From positions 2,542,001 through 2,606,000 of the forward strand of contig CP126124.1 in assembly GCA_030123545.1 (NCBI GenBank): a stretch of DNA of 64,000 nt, in the 5' to 3' direction. Shown in pieces: positions 50,993 through 59,884 of the stretch; the first letter of the stretch is position 1; each line of letters starts with the position of its first letter. Under the pieces are notes generated by a model. That model was not told the DNA's origin. It saw nothing but the letters and a program-made list of their open reading frames with translations, and ran no database searches. Source of the DNA: Burkholderiaceae bacterium (GTDB lineage: Bacteria; Pseudomonadota; Gammaproteobacteria; Burkholderiales; Burkholderiaceae_C). The position numbers were made by a program, and so were the translations under genes.

Positions 50993-51469
50993 ATGACGAT
51001 CGTTGTCAACAAACCCCTCCCCGAATTCGAAGGCAACGCCACCGGCGGTATCAAGGTCACGAACACATCGCATCTGGGACAGGTGGTGGTGCTGTACTTC
51101 TACCCGAAGGACAACACCCCCGGCTGCACCACCGAGGCCATGCAGTTCCGCGACAAGTACAAGGATTTCGAGAAGGCCGGCGCGGTCGTGTTCGGCGTGT
51201 CGCGCGACAACATGAAGTCGCACGACGAATTCAAGGCCAAGCTCGAACTCCCGTTCGAACTGATCGCCGACACCGAAGAGAAGATGTGCCACATGTTCGG
51301 CGTGGTCAAGAACAAGATCATGTACGGCAAGAAAGTCAAGGGCATCGAGCGCAGCACGTTCCTGGTCGGCGCCGACGGCGTGCTGCAGGCCGAGTGGCGC
51401 GGCCTGAAGGTGCCGGGCCATGTCGACGAAGTGCTGAAAGCCGTCAAGGCGCTGCGAAAAGCCGCCTGA
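50993..51469 (+). CDS. bcp: thiol peroxidase, Bcp/PrxQ type
   Basis: Reduces hydrogen and alkyl peroxides with thioredoxin. The 158-residue protein has the peroxidatic Cys45 in TPGCTTEAM, and LYFYPKDNTPGC is diagnostic. Position 50, where the resolving cysteine of E. coli Bcp lies, is Met. Only one further cysteine (in KMCHMFGVV) remains, so it is a 1-Cys or alternative 2-Cys form. A TAAAAT -10-like box lies about 85 bases before the ATG. A terminator follows. Confidence 0.95.
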   Translation: MTIVVNKPLPEFEGNATGGIKVTNTSHLGQVVVLYFYPKDNTPGCTTEAMQFRDKYKDFEKAGAVVFGVSRDNMKSHDEFKAKLELPFELIADTEEKMCHMFGVVKNKIMYGKKVKGIERSTFLVGADGVLQAEWRGLKVPGHVDEVLKAVKALRKAA

Positions 51470-51556
51470 CGTTTCCCTGCAACGCAGGGCTTCTCGGCGC
51501 TGCTGCTCATGCATAATGGGCTCATGCCTTTGCGTTTTGCAAGCGCCGCCCAAAAC

Positions 51557-51587
51557 AAGCCGCTCTGGTCTCCAGGCGGCTTTTTTG
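51557..51587 (+). terminator. intrinsic terminator between bcp and phoH
   Basis: AAGCCGC (51557-51563) pairs with GCGGCTT (51576-51582), with an inner CTGG/CCAG stem and a single bulged T, followed by six T. It can end bcp transcription. A CATAAT box at 51512-51517 could also start a short transcript that ends here. Confidence 0.85.
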
Positions 51588-51630
51588 TCGTCTGACGGAA
51601 CCGCCCCGCTCTCGCGAGAACCCAAGCTTC

Positions 51631-53367
51631 ATGCCCCTGCCCCCTGCCCCCACCCGGCGCGCCGCATTGCTCGCGCCCGAAGCCTACGACGCACCGGCTC
51701 ACCCCCCAGTCCGCACGGCGCGCAAGCCGCAAAACGACGATGCGGCAACGGCAGACGACGCGACGCTGCCGGCGCCGCTGCTGCGCATCGCCGGCGGCGT
51801 CGATGCGGCGCGCGAGCATCCGCAGGCGTTCGACGCCAAAGCGTTGCTGTCGCCGCCGCCATCGGCGCGCAGCGCCGACACGGCGGTCGCCCGCGCCAGG
51901 CAGCGTGGCGCCACGGCGCCGCAGCCGCGCGCGCAGGCCGAACGCGGCAATGCGGCGAGCAAGCTGTTCGTGCTCGACACCAACGTACTGCTGCACGACC
52001 CGATGTGCCTGTTCCGCTTCGAGGAGCATGACATCTTCCTGCCGATGATCGTGCTCGAGGAGTTGGACAGCCACAAAAAGGGCATGACCGAGGTCGCGCG
52101 CAACGCGCGCCAGACCAGCCGCTCGCTCGACGCGCTGGCCGGCGCGAAGGGCGCCGATTTCGGCGCCGGCCTCGCGCTTGCCGCAACCGGCCATCGCGAA
52201 GCGGGCGGCCGGCTGTTCTTCCAGACCGAGGCGCTGGACATCAGCCTGCCGATCGCGCTGCCGCACGGCAAGGCCGACAACCAGATTCTCGGCGTGGTGC
52301 AGGCGCTGCGGCGCCAGCATGCGGTGCAGGGCAAGGGCGAGCAGCCGCCGGCGCGCGAGGTGGTGCTGGTGTCCAAGGACATCAACATGCGGGTCAAGGC
52401 CCGCGCTTTAGGCCTGCCAGCCGAGGACTACCAGAACGACAAGACGCTCGACGACGGCGACCTGCTGTACGCAGGCAGCCTCGCGTTGCCGCTGGACTTC
52501 TGGGCGCGGCACGGCAAGACGATGGAGAGCTGGCAAAGCGGCAGCCACCAGTTCTACCGGATCAGCGGGCCGATCGTTCCGGAACTGCTGATCAACCAGT
52601 TCGTCTATTTCGAGGCGCCCGGCGAACCGAGCCTGTATGCGCGCGTCACCGAGATCCGCGGCAAGACCGCGGTGCTGAAGACACTGAAGGACTACGCGCA
52701 CCTGAAGAACGCGGTCTGGGGCGTGACCGCGCGCAACCGCGAGCAGAACTTCGCGCTGAACCTGCTGATGGACCCGGAGGTCGACTTCGTCACGCTGGCC
52801 GGCACGGCAGGCACCGGCAAGACGCTGCTCGCGCTCGCGTCGGGGCTGACCCAGGTGCTCGACGACCGGCGCTACACCGAGATCATCATGACCCGCGCGA
52901 CGGTGAGCGTCGGCGAGGACATCGGCTTCCTGCCCGGCACCGAAGAGGACAAGATGGGCCCGTGGATGGGCGCGCTCGACGACAACCTCGAGGTGCTCGC
53001 GAAGACCGAGACCTCGTCCGGCGAATGGGGCCGCGCCGCGACGAATGAGCTGATCCGCAGCCGGATCCGCATCAAGAGCATGAACTTCATGCGCGGGCGC
53101 ACCTTCATGAGCAAGTACGTGATCATCGACGAGGCGCAGAACCTGACGCCGAAGCAGATGAAGACGCTGATCACGCGCGCCGGCCCCGGCACCAAGATCA
53201 TCTGCATGGGCAACCTCGGGCAGATCGACACACCGTACCTGACCGAAGGCTCGTCCGGCCTGACCTTCGCGGTGGACCGCTTCAAGGGCTGGCCACACGG
53301 CGGGCACATCACGCTCGCGCGCGGCGAGCGCTCCCGGCTCGCGGATTTCGCGAGCGACGTGCTGTAG
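51631..53367 (+). CDS. phoH: PIN-PhoH fusion ATPase
   Basis: A 578-residue protein joining an N-terminal PIN RNase domain (about 110-260; KLFVLDTNVLLHDP with its metal-binding Asp, and EELDSHKKG) to a PhoH P-loop ATPase (Walker A GTAGTGKT near 391, DEAQN near 500). PhoH2-type proteins unwind and cut RNA. The first 105 residues are low-complexity Ala/Pro/Arg. It has no clear ribosome-binding site at the chosen ATG, so a start further inside is possible. It lies downstream of the bcp terminator. Confidence 0.92.
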   Translation: MPLPPAPTRRAALLAPEAYDAPAHPPVRTARKPQNDDAATADDATLPAPLLRIAGGVDAAREHPQAFDAKALLSPPPSARSADTAVARARQRGATAPQPRAQAERGNAASKLFVLDTNVLLHDPMCLFRFEEHDIFLPMIVLEELDSHKKGMTEVARNARQTSRSLDALAGAKGADFGAGLALAATGHREAGGRLFFQTEALDISLPIALPHGKADNQILGVVQALRRQHAVQGKGEQPPAREVVLVSKDINMRVKARALGLPAEDYQNDKTLDDGDLLYAGSLALPLDFWARHGKTMESWQSGSHQFYRISGPIVPELLINQFVYFEAPGEPSLYARVTEIRGKTAVLKTLKDYAHLKNAVWGVTARNREQNFALNLLMDPEVDFVTLAGTAGTGKTLLALASGLTQVLDDRRYTEIIMTRATVSVGEDIGFLPGTEEDKMGPWMGALDDNLEVLAKTETSSGEWGRAATNELIRSRIRIKSMNFMRGRTFMSKYVIIDEAQNLTPKQMKTLITRAGPGTKIICMGNLGQIDTPYLTEGSSGLTFAVDRFKGWPHGGHITLARGERSRLADFASDVL

Positions 53368-53374
53368 CACGCGC

Positions 53375-53434
53375 GCTATTTATTCGATAGCATTCGACGC
53401 AAGAACTGCGGCGGCTGCACGCCGTTTTCTTGCG
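53375..53434 (+). repeat. R2 repeat copy 7 (after phoH)
   Basis: The head GCTAT-N7-ATAGC is at 53375-53391, eight bases after the phoH stop. The tail GCGGCGGCTGCACGCCG ends in TTTTCTTGCG. With its T-rich end it could serve as a terminator. Confidence 0.65.
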
Positions 53435-53520
53435 AAACCTCAGGCTCCTGACAGCACGCTGTCAGCAGCAGGCGTGCAGCATAGGGGCTTCTTCACCAAC
53501 CATCGGAAAGAAAGCCCCTC

Positions 53521-53951
53521 ATGTCACAAACCATTACCTGGTTCGAGATCCGGGTCACCGACATCGAGCGTGCGCAGCGCTTCTACGAAGCCGTGCTCGG
53601 TCGCGCGCTGCGCCGCGAATCGTTCGGCGGCGGCGAGATCGCTATTTTTCCGTCCGATCCACCAGCGAGCGGCGCTGTCTGCAGCCGGGCGCGAATGCCA
53701 GCGCCGCGCCGGGCCACGGCATCCGCGTCTACCTCGACTGCATGCCGAGCCTGGACTCGGCGCTGGCCCGGGTCGAACCGGCTGGCGGCCGTGTGATCGC
53801 ACCGAAGACCGCACTGCCGCCGGGCATGGACTTCATCGCCCATCTGCGCGACACCGAAGGCAACGAGGTCGGGCTGCACGCGCTGGCCGACCTGCTGCGG
53901 CGGGTCCGCGCGACCAGTGGTTCCAGTACCAATATGCTATTGAATAAATAG
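53521..53951 (+). pseudogene. VOC/glyoxalase-family gene with frameshift
   Basis: The first 53 codons (MSQTITWFEIRVTDIERAQR, then FYEAVLGRALRRE and GEIAIFPSDPPASGAV) and the later part (GHGIRVYLDCMPSLDSAL, then VIAPKTALPPGMDFIAHLRD and DTEGNEVGLHAL) form one vicinal-oxygen-chelate protein in two reading frames. The switch is at about 53678-53679, where one base appears to be missing between GGCGCTGT and CTGCAGCC. Read with one extra base, the product would be about 143 residues. It is a recent pseudogene or a sequencing error. The C-terminal codons lie in an R2 repeat. Confidence 0.8.
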
Positions 53952-54000
53952 CATACATTCATTGTCTGAAGCGGGCCAATTGCCAGTTTGATTCAGGAAA
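53936..54000 (+). repeat. R2 repeat copy 8 (after the glyoxalase gene)
   Basis: The head GCTAT-N7-ATAGC is at 53936-53952, and the tail GAAGCGGGCCAATTGCCAG runs into TTTGATTCAGG. It supplies the stop codon TAG of the glyoxalase frame. Confidence 0.65.
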
Positions 54001-54040
54001 CCACGAGATCCGCGCCGCGGACGCGCGATCGACAGCCGTA

Positions 54041-55447
54041 TCAATAGTCGGCGCTGCCGGTTGCCAGGCTCTCGAAGCGCGTCAACTCCTTCATGAACGC
54101 GAGCTTGATGATGCCGGTCGGTCCGTTGCGCTGCTTGCTGACGATGACCTCGGCGACGCCGGGCTCCTTCGAGTCCTTGTTGTAGTAGTCATCGCGGTAG
54201 ATGAACATCACCACGTCGGCGTCCTGCTCGATCGCGCCGGACTCGCGCAGGTCGCTCATCATCGGATGCTTGTCGGTGCGGCTTTCGACCCCGCGCGACA
54301 GCTGCGACAGCGCCAGCACCGGGCAGCCGAGTTCCTTCGCCAGCATCTTCAACCCGCGCGAGATTTCGCCGATCGCGGTCGCGCGGTTCTCGTCGCTCAT
54401 GCTGCTGGAAACACCCATCAGCTGCAGGTAGTCGACCACGATGAGCCCGAGCTTGCCGCCGCACTGGCGCGCGAGGCGCCGCGCGTTCGCGCGCAGCTCG
54501 CTCACCGTCAGGCCCGGCGACTCGTCGATGTGCAGCGAGATGTTGCGCAGCTTCTCGATCGCCTCGGTGAGGCGCGGCCATTCGGAATCGGTCAACTTGC
54601 CGGTGCGCAAGTGCATCTGATCGATACGCCCGATCGAGCCGACGATGCGCACCGCGAGCTGGCTCGCGCCCATCTCCATCGAAAATACCGCGACCGGCAG
54701 CCCCTCGTGCAACGCCACATGCTCGGCGATGTTGATCGCAAGCGCGGTCTTGCCCATCGACGGACGCGCGGCCAGCACCACCAGGTCGCCGGCCTGCAGT
54801 CCCGAGGTCATGCGGTCCAGGTCGTAGAAGCCGGTGGGCACGCCGGTAATGTCGTTCGGGTTGTCGGCCATCTCCTGCACGCGGTCGAGCAATTGCACCA
54901 CCAGGGAATCCATGCCCTGGAAGCCCTGCTTCATGCGCGAGCCTTCTTCGCCGATGTTGAAGATCTTCTGCTCGGCCTCGTCGAGGATCTTGTCGACCGC
55001 CCTGCCCTGGGTGTTGAACGCGCTGGTCGCGATTTCGTCGCTGGCGCGCACCAGTTTGCGCAGGATCGCGCGCTCGCGCACGATCTCGGCGTAGCGGCGG
55101 ATGTTGGCGGCGCTCGGAACGTACTGTGCCAGCGCGTTCAGGTAGGCGAGGCCGCCGACCTCGTCGGCCTTGCCCTGCGCCTGCAACTGCTCGTGCACCG
55201 TGATCACGTCAGCGGGCCGGGTCGCGTTGATCAGCGCGGCCACCGCCGCATAGACCAGGCGGTGCTCGTAGCGGTAGAAGTCCGTGTCGGTCAGCAGGTC
55301 GCCGACCCGGTCCCAGGCGCCGTTGTCGAGCAGCAGCCCGCCGAGCACGCTGGACTCGGCTTCGATCGAATGCGGGGGAATGCGGAGCTGCGCGACCTGA
55401 CGATCGCCAGGGGCCTGCTCGTCGATAGCGCTGAAAACGGCGGACAT
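54041..55447 (-). CDS. dnaB: replicative DNA helicase
   Basis: Hexameric 5'-3' helicase of the replication fork. The 468-residue protein has an N-terminal primase-interaction domain (PPHSIEAESSVLGGLLLDN), a linker, and a RecA-like ATPase domain with Walker A ARPSMGKTALA and Walker B LIVVDYLQLM. The start is the ATG complementary to 55445-55447. It follows the rpsF-priB-rpsR-rplI group but is separated from it by a strong terminator. DnaA boxes lie in its upstream region. Confidence 0.97.
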   Translation of the reverse strand: MSAVFSAIDEQAPGDRQVAQLRIPPHSIEAESSVLGGLLLDNGAWDRVGDLLTDTDFYRYEHRLVYAAVAALINATRPADVITVHEQLQAQGKADEVGGLAYLNALAQYVPSAANIRRYAEIVRERAILRKLVRASDEIATSAFNTQGRAVDKILDEAEQKIFNIGEEGSRMKQGFQGMDSLVVQLLDRVQEMADNPNDITGVPTGFYDLDRMTSGLQAGDLVVLAARPSMGKTALAINIAEHVALHEGLPVAVFSMEMGASQLAVRIVGSIGRIDQMHLRTGKLTDSEWPRLTEAIEKLRNISLHIDESPGLTVSELRANARRLARQCGGKLGLIVVDYLQLMGVSSSMSDENRATAIGEISRGLKMLAKELGCPVLALSQLSRGVESRTDKHPMMSDLRESGAIEQDADVVMFIYRDDYYNKDSKEPGVAEVIVSKQRNGPTGIIKLAFMKELTRFESLATGSADY

Positions 55448-55507
55448 CAGCGGGTGTTCCTGCAACGGTGCATGGTACGGCGCGCGGCGACCACCGTCAA
55501 AGCGGCC

Positions 55508-55540
55508 TGTGAACAAAGCTGTGCCGCTGCCTGTGGATAA
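55508..55540. promoter_or_regulatory. two DnaA boxes upstream of dnaB
   Basis: TGTGGATAA at 55532-55540 is the exact complement of the high-affinity DnaA box TTATCCACA. TGTGAACAA at 55508-55516 (complement TTGTTCACA) matches 7 of 9. Both lie 60-95 bases before the dnaB start, in its probable promoter, so DnaA may control dnaB. Confidence 0.6.
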
Positions 55541-55570
55541 GCGGTGACCATGCCGGTAAAACAACGGGGC

Positions 55571-55606
55571 AAAAAAAAAACATGGGCCACCCGCGGGTGG
55601 CCCATG
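55571..55606 (-). terminator. strong terminator after rplI
   Basis: A perfect 26-bp palindrome at 55581-55606 (CATGGGCCACCCG and its complement) is followed on the minus strand by ten T. It closes the rpsF-priB-rpsR-rplI transcript. Confidence 0.92.
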
Positions 55607-55624
55607 GCCGCAGGGCCGGGCGGA

Positions 55625-56077
55625 TCAGGTCGATTCGCCGTACACCGTCACGGTCAGTTCGACCAGGACGTCGGTGTGCAGCGCGACGTTGACCAAACTG
55701 TCGCCGACGGTCTTGATCGGGCCGGACGGCATGCGCACCTGTGCCTTGGCCACCGCATAGCCCTGCTTGGTCAGTTCCTCGGCGATGTCCGCGTTGGTGA
55801 CCGAGCCGAACAGGCGGCCGTCGACGCCGGCCTTCTGCGTGAGGCGCACCACCGTGCCGGCGAGTTTCTCGCCCTGGGTCTGCGCCTGCGCCAGTTTTTC
55901 AGCAGCGGCGCGCTCGAGTTCGGCGCGGCGCGCCTCGAATTCCTTCTTCGCTGCCTCGGTCGCGCGCCGGGCCCGGCCGTGCGGGATCAGGTAATTGCGT
56001 GCAAAGCCGTCCTTGACCTTCACGATTTCACCGAGGTTGCCGAGGTTCACGACCTTGTCGAGCAGAATGACTTGCAT
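55625..56077 (-). CDS. rplI: 50S ribosomal protein L9
   Basis: Elongated large-subunit protein. The 150-residue product starts MQVILLDKVVNLGNLGEIV, the family signature, with a connecting helix rich in Glu/Ala/Lys and a C-terminal RNA-binding domain. The start has GGAG at a spacing of 6. It is 11 bases behind rpsR. Confidence 0.98.
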   Translation of the reverse strand: MQVILLDKVVNLGNLGEIVKVKDGFARNYLIPHGRARRATEAAKKEFEARRAELERAAAEKLAQAQTQGEKLAGTVVRLTQKAGVDGRLFGSVTNADIAEELTKQGYAVAKAQVRMPSGPIKTVGDSLVNVALHTDVLVELTVTVYGEST

Positions 56078-56088
56078 GGCGCGCTCCT

Positions 56089-56370
56089 TCAGATCCGGTG
56101 CTGGTCGGTGTACGGCAGCAGCGCGAGAAAGCGCGCGCGCTTGATCGCGGTGTTCATCTGGCGCTGGTAGATCGCGCGCGTGCCGGTCAGCCGGGCCGGG
56201 ATGATCTTGCCGTTCTCGCCGATGAAGTCGCGCAGCGTGTCGATGTCCTTGTAGTCGATGTACTCGACGCCGGCGACGGTGAAGCGGCAAAAGCGCTTGC
56301 GCTTGAACAGCAGCGATTGGGTGTTGCGCCGGGGACGGCGGTCCTTGTTGAATCTTTTCGGTCCGGGCAT
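56089..56370 (-). CDS. rpsR: 30S ribosomal protein S18
   Basis: A 93-residue basic small-subunit protein that pairs with S6. KRKRFCRFTVAGVEYIDYKD and GKIIPARLTGTRAIYQRQ are diagnostic. It lies in the order rpsF-priB-rpsR-rplI. Confidence 0.98.
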   Translation of the reverse strand: MPGPKRFNKDRRPRRNTQSLLFKRKRFCRFTVAGVEYIDYKDIDTLRDFIGENGKIIPARLTGTRAIYQRQMNTAIKRARFLALLPYTDQHRI

Positions 56371-56421
56371 GGTGGACTCCTGTGGAATGTTGCTGAAATC
56401 GTCAAAACAAAAACTTCGAAT

Positions 56422-56709
56422 TCAATCGGGCTGGAAATCCAGCACATGGAATACGAGCTGGCGACCGCCTCGCGCCGCAGCCAGAAAGCCGATGAACCGC
56501 CACGCGCTGCCGAGGCTCTGGCGACCGACCCGCTCGGCCGTGGCGCCGAACGCCACTGCGCGGATCGCCGCCCTGACCTGCCGCTGTTGCCCCGCCTCTT
56601 CGAGCTCCGACGCATGCTCGAGATGAAAATCCATCACGGGCAGGCCGGCCGGGGTATGGCGCAGCGCACCGACTTCGGCGATGCAGGCGCTCAGCACGAG
56701 CTGGTTCAC
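56422..56709 (-). CDS. priB: primosomal replication protein PriB
   Basis: A 95-residue OB-fold single-strand DNA-binding protein that helps PriA reload DnaB at stalled forks. MNQLVLSACIAEVGALRHTP and LPVMDFHLEHASE are typical. The start is a GTG complementary to 56707-56709, 19 bases after the rpsF stop. No strong ribosome-binding site is seen, so coupling to rpsF is likely. Confidence 0.92.
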   Translation of the reverse strand: MNQLVLSACIAEVGALRHTPAGLPVMDFHLEHASELEEAGQQRQVRAAIRAVAFGATAERVGRQSLGSAWRFIGFLAAARGGRQLVFHVLDFQPD

Positions 56710-56728
56710 GCGCGCCGGGTCGGCACCG

Positions 56729-57097
56729 TCAATGCGACGCGTACTCCGCCTGCTGGCTCTTGCGCGCCTCTTCGCGCTCGACCGTCTTCATCATCGACGA
56801 AGGGCCGGTCTCGGCCCGGCGCGCCTGCACCGTGAGATGCCGCAGCACCGCGTCATTGAATTTGAACGCATGCTCGAGCTCGGCCATCACCGGCTGGTCG
56901 GCCTCGATGTTGATGCACAGGTAATGTGCCTTCGCGAGCTTGTTGATCATGTAGGCCAGCGGGCGCCGACCCCAGTCCTCGACACGGTGCACCTTGCCGC
57001 CGCCGGCGGTGACCATGCCCTTGTAGCGTTCCAGCATCGCCGGAACCTGTTCGCTCTGGTCCGGATGGATCATCAGGACGATTTCATAGTGACGCAT
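56729..57097 (-). CDS. rpsF: 30S ribosomal protein S6
   Basis: A 122-residue small-subunit protein. MRHYEIVLMIHPDQSEQVPA and the later AYMINKLAKAHYLCINIEA match the family. The start has GGAG seven bases upstream. It is the first gene of the operon. In many bacteria the S6:S18 complex represses this operon by binding its leader. Confidence 0.98.
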   Translation of the reverse strand: MRHYEIVLMIHPDQSEQVPAMLERYKGMVTAGGGKVHRVEDWGRRPLAYMINKLAKAHYLCINIEADQPVMAELEHAFKFNDAVLRHLTVQARRAETGPSSMMKTVEREEARKSQQAEYASH

Positions 57098-57160
57098 CGT
57101 TGCTCCTTGTGGAATGAGCCGCCCGCAGCGTCGTATGCGGTGCAGCAAGGAAAACCGGAC

Positions 57161-57166
57161 ATTATA
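57161..57166 (-). promoter_or_regulatory. -10 box of the rpsF operon
   Basis: A perfect TATAAT on the minus strand lies 64 bases before the rpsF start. The -35 region is GC-rich and shows no clear hexamer. The leader contains a CACCG element in a possible stem, which could be the S6:S18 site; this part is weak. Confidence 0.5.
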
Positions 57167-57247
57167 CCGGGCCGCGCCGGTGCGGCTGGCGCGCGCCGAA
57201 GCATCGCCAGCGCTGCCGACGAAGCACTGGCCGTCACCGGCCACGGC

Positions 57248-59662
57248 TCAAGCGCCGGCCAGTTGCCGCCAGGTCGCCATCACGGTATCGGGGTTCAGCG
57301 AAATCGACGAGATCCCCTGCTCGGCCAGCCAGCGTGCGAGGTCCGGATGGTCGCTCGGCCCCTGGCCGCAGATTCCGATGTACTTGCCCTGTGCCTTGCA
57401 TGAGGCGATCGCGCGCGCCACCATCGCCTTCACCGCCGGGTCGCGCTCGTCGAAGTCGGCCGCGAGCAGTTCCAGCCCCGAATCGCGGTCTAGCCCGAGC
57501 GTGAGCTGCGTCAGGTCGTTCGAGCCGATCGAGAAACCGTCGAAATGGCGCAGGAACTCGTCGGCCATGATCGCATTGCTCGGTACCTCGCACATCATGA
57601 TGATCTTCAGCGCGTCGTCGCCGCTGCCGCCGCGCGCAAGGCCCTGCTCGGCGAGCAGGCCGACCACGCGTTCGGCCTGCGCCAGCGTGCGCACGAACGG
57701 CACCATCACCTGTACGTTGACCAGCCCCATGTCGCCCCGCACGCGCTTGAGCGCCTCGCACTCCATCGCGAACGCCTCGCGGAACTCGTCGCTGATGTAG
57801 CGCGCCGCGCCGCGGAAGCCGAGCATCGGGTTCTCCTCGTCGGGCTCGTAGCGGCTGCCGCCGATCAGCTTACGGTACTCGTTGCTCTTGAAGTCCGACA
57901 GCCGCACGATCACCGGCTTGGGCCAGAACGCGGCGGCGATCGTCGCCACGCCCTCGGCCACTTTGTCGACATAGAACGCGCGCGGGCTGGCATGGCCGCG
58001 CGCCACCGATTCGACCGCCTTCTTCAGGTCCGCGTCGATCGCCGGATAGTCGAGGATCGCCTTCGGGTGCACGCCGATGTTGTTGTTGATGATGAATTCC
58101 AGGCGCGCCAGGCCGACGCCGTGATTCGGCAGCTGGCAGAAGTCGAACGCGAGCTGTGGGTTGCCGACGTTCATCATGATCTTCGGTCCGACCTCGGGCA
58201 TGTCGCCGCGCTGCACCTCGGTCACCTCGGTTTCCAGCAGTCCGTCGTAGATGTAGCCGGTGTCGCCTTCGGCGCAGCTGACAGTGACCAGCGTGCCGTC
58301 GCCGAGTCGCTCGGTCGCGTCGCCGCAGCCGACCACCGCGGGGATGCCCAGCTCGCGCGCGATGATCGCGGCGTGGCAGGTGCGCCCGCCGCGATTGGTC
58401 ACGATCGCGCTCGCGCGCTTCATCACCGGCTCCCAGTTCGGGTCGGTCATGTCGGTCACCAGCACGTCGCCGGGCCGCACACCGTCCATCTCGGCCGGGC
58501 TGCGCACCAGCCGGACCGGGCCGGTGCCGATCTTCTGGCCGATCGCACGCCCTTCGGCGAGCACGGTGCGGCCCTGGCCCTTCGGAGCCTTGAGCTTGTA
58601 GCGCAGTTCGGCCTTGTTGCCGCGCTGGCTTTTCACGGTTTCCGGGCGCGCCTGCAGGATGTAGATTTGCCCATCGACGCCGTCCTTGCCCCATTCGATG
58701 TCCATCGCACGGCCGTAGTGCTGCTCGATCAGCAGCGCATGACGGGCCAGCTGCTGCACCTCGGCGTCGGTCAGCGCGTAGCGATTGCGCTGCTCGGTCG
58801 GCACGTCCACCGTCTTCACCAGTTTGCCGCTTGCCGCCTTCTCTTCAGCCGTCGAGAACACCATCTGGATCAGCTTGGAGCCGAGGTTGCGCAGGATCAC
58901 CGCGTTCTTGCCGGCGCGCAGCATCGGCTTGTGCACATAGAACTCGTCCGGGTTGACCGCGCCCTGCACCACGGTCTCGCCCAGGCCGTAGCTCGCGGTG
59001 ATGAACACCACGTCGTCGAAACCCGATTCGGTGTCGATCGTGAACATCACGCCGGCGGCACCAAGGTCCGAGCGGACCATGCGCTGCACGCCGGCCGAGA
59101 GCGCAACGCCCGAATGCGAGAAGCCCTTGTGCACCCGATAGCTGATCGCGCGGTCGTTGTACAGCGATGCGAAGACCTCGCGCATCTTGGCCAGCACCAT
59201 GTCGATGCCAACGACGTTGAGAAAGGTCTCCTGCTGGCCGGCGAACGATGCGTCCGGCAGATCTTCGGCGGTGGCCGACGAGCGCACCGCGTAGGACGCG
59301 GACGGATCGCCGTCCGCCAACTGCTGGAACGCGCCGCGGATCGCCTGCTCCAGCGCGGCCGGAAACGGCTGCGCCTCGATCAGCGCGCGAATCTCGGCGC
59401 CTGCCTTTGCTAACGCACGAACGTCCTCGGTGTCGAGCGCAGCCAGCCGCGCCTCGACCTGCTCGGCCAGCCCGCCATGACGCATGAATTCGCGGAACGC
59501 GTGCGCGGTGGTCGCGAACCCAGTCGGCACTCGCAGCCCCTGGGGCAGCTGCGAAATCATCTCGCCGAGGCTGGCATTCTTGCCGCCGACTGCCTCGACG
59601 TCGGTCATTCTCAGGTTTTCAAACGGTACGACCAGGGCGGTCGCGCTGAAAAGTGCAGACAT
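57248..59662 (-). CDS. ppsA: phosphoenolpyruvate synthase
   Basis: Makes PEP from pyruvate with ATP, the entry to gluconeogenesis from C2 and C3 sources. The 804-residue protein has an N-terminal ATP-grasp domain (VGGKNASLGEMISQL), the phosphohistidine domain with the catalytic His in GGRTCHAAIIARELGIPAV, and a C-terminal PEP-binding TIM barrel (ICGQGPSDHPDLARWL). The start ATG (59660-59662) has GGAG upstream. It is divergent from its own regulatory kinase/phosphatase gene. Confidence 0.98.
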   Translation of the reverse strand: MSALFSATALVVPFENLRMTDVEAVGGKNASLGEMISQLPQGLRVPTGFATTAHAFREFMRHGGLAEQVEARLAALDTEDVRALAKAGAEIRALIEAQPFPAALEQAIRGAFQQLADGDPSASYAVRSSATAEDLPDASFAGQQETFLNVVGIDMVLAKMREVFASLYNDRAISYRVHKGFSHSGVALSAGVQRMVRSDLGAAGVMFTIDTESGFDDVVFITASYGLGETVVQGAVNPDEFYVHKPMLRAGKNAVILRNLGSKLIQMVFSTAEEKAASGKLVKTVDVPTEQRNRYALTDAEVQQLARHALLIEQHYGRAMDIEWGKDGVDGQIYILQARPETVKSQRGNKAELRYKLKAPKGQGRTVLAEGRAIGQKIGTGPVRLVRSPAEMDGVRPGDVLVTDMTDPNWEPVMKRASAIVTNRGGRTCHAAIIARELGIPAVVGCGDATERLGDGTLVTVSCAEGDTGYIYDGLLETEVTEVQRGDMPEVGPKIMMNVGNPQLAFDFCQLPNHGVGLARLEFIINNNIGVHPKAILDYPAIDADLKKAVESVARGHASPRAFYVDKVAEGVATIAAAFWPKPVIVRLSDFKSNEYRKLIGGSRYEPDEENPMLGFRGAARYISDEFREAFAMECEALKRVRGDMGLVNVQVMVPFVRTLAQAERVVGLLAEQGLARGGSGDDALKIIMMCEVPSNAIMADEFLRHFDGFSIGSNDLTQLTLGLDRDSGLELLAADFDERDPAVKAMVARAIASCKAQGKYIGICGQGPSDHPDLARWLAEQGISSISLNPDTVMATWRQLAGA

Positions 59663-59884
59663 GGGAAAGCTCCGGAAGTTGAAACCCTGTCGGCCGACCG
59701 GACCGCGCAACAACGCGGCCGGTGAGCGGCCCTGCGCGCACCACATCCCGGGTCTGTTCGTTCTACTTGTAACGGGTCGGTGCAGCGCATGTGAGAATCG
59801 GCAAGACTGGCGCCATTTTAGAGGCGCCCCCGTGGATGCAGTACCGCATCACGCCCCGCAGCCCGCCAATCCAGCCCGCGAACC

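Noticed and set aside
57098..57160. S6:S18 regulatory RNA motif in the rpsF leader
   Set aside because: A CACCG element and a possible stem exist, but the full motif could not be drawn by eye. A covariance search would be needed.
57545..59413. Plus-strand frame of 622 codons opposite ppsA
   Set aside because: Same shadow effect; ppsA has all catalytic motifs on the minus strand.
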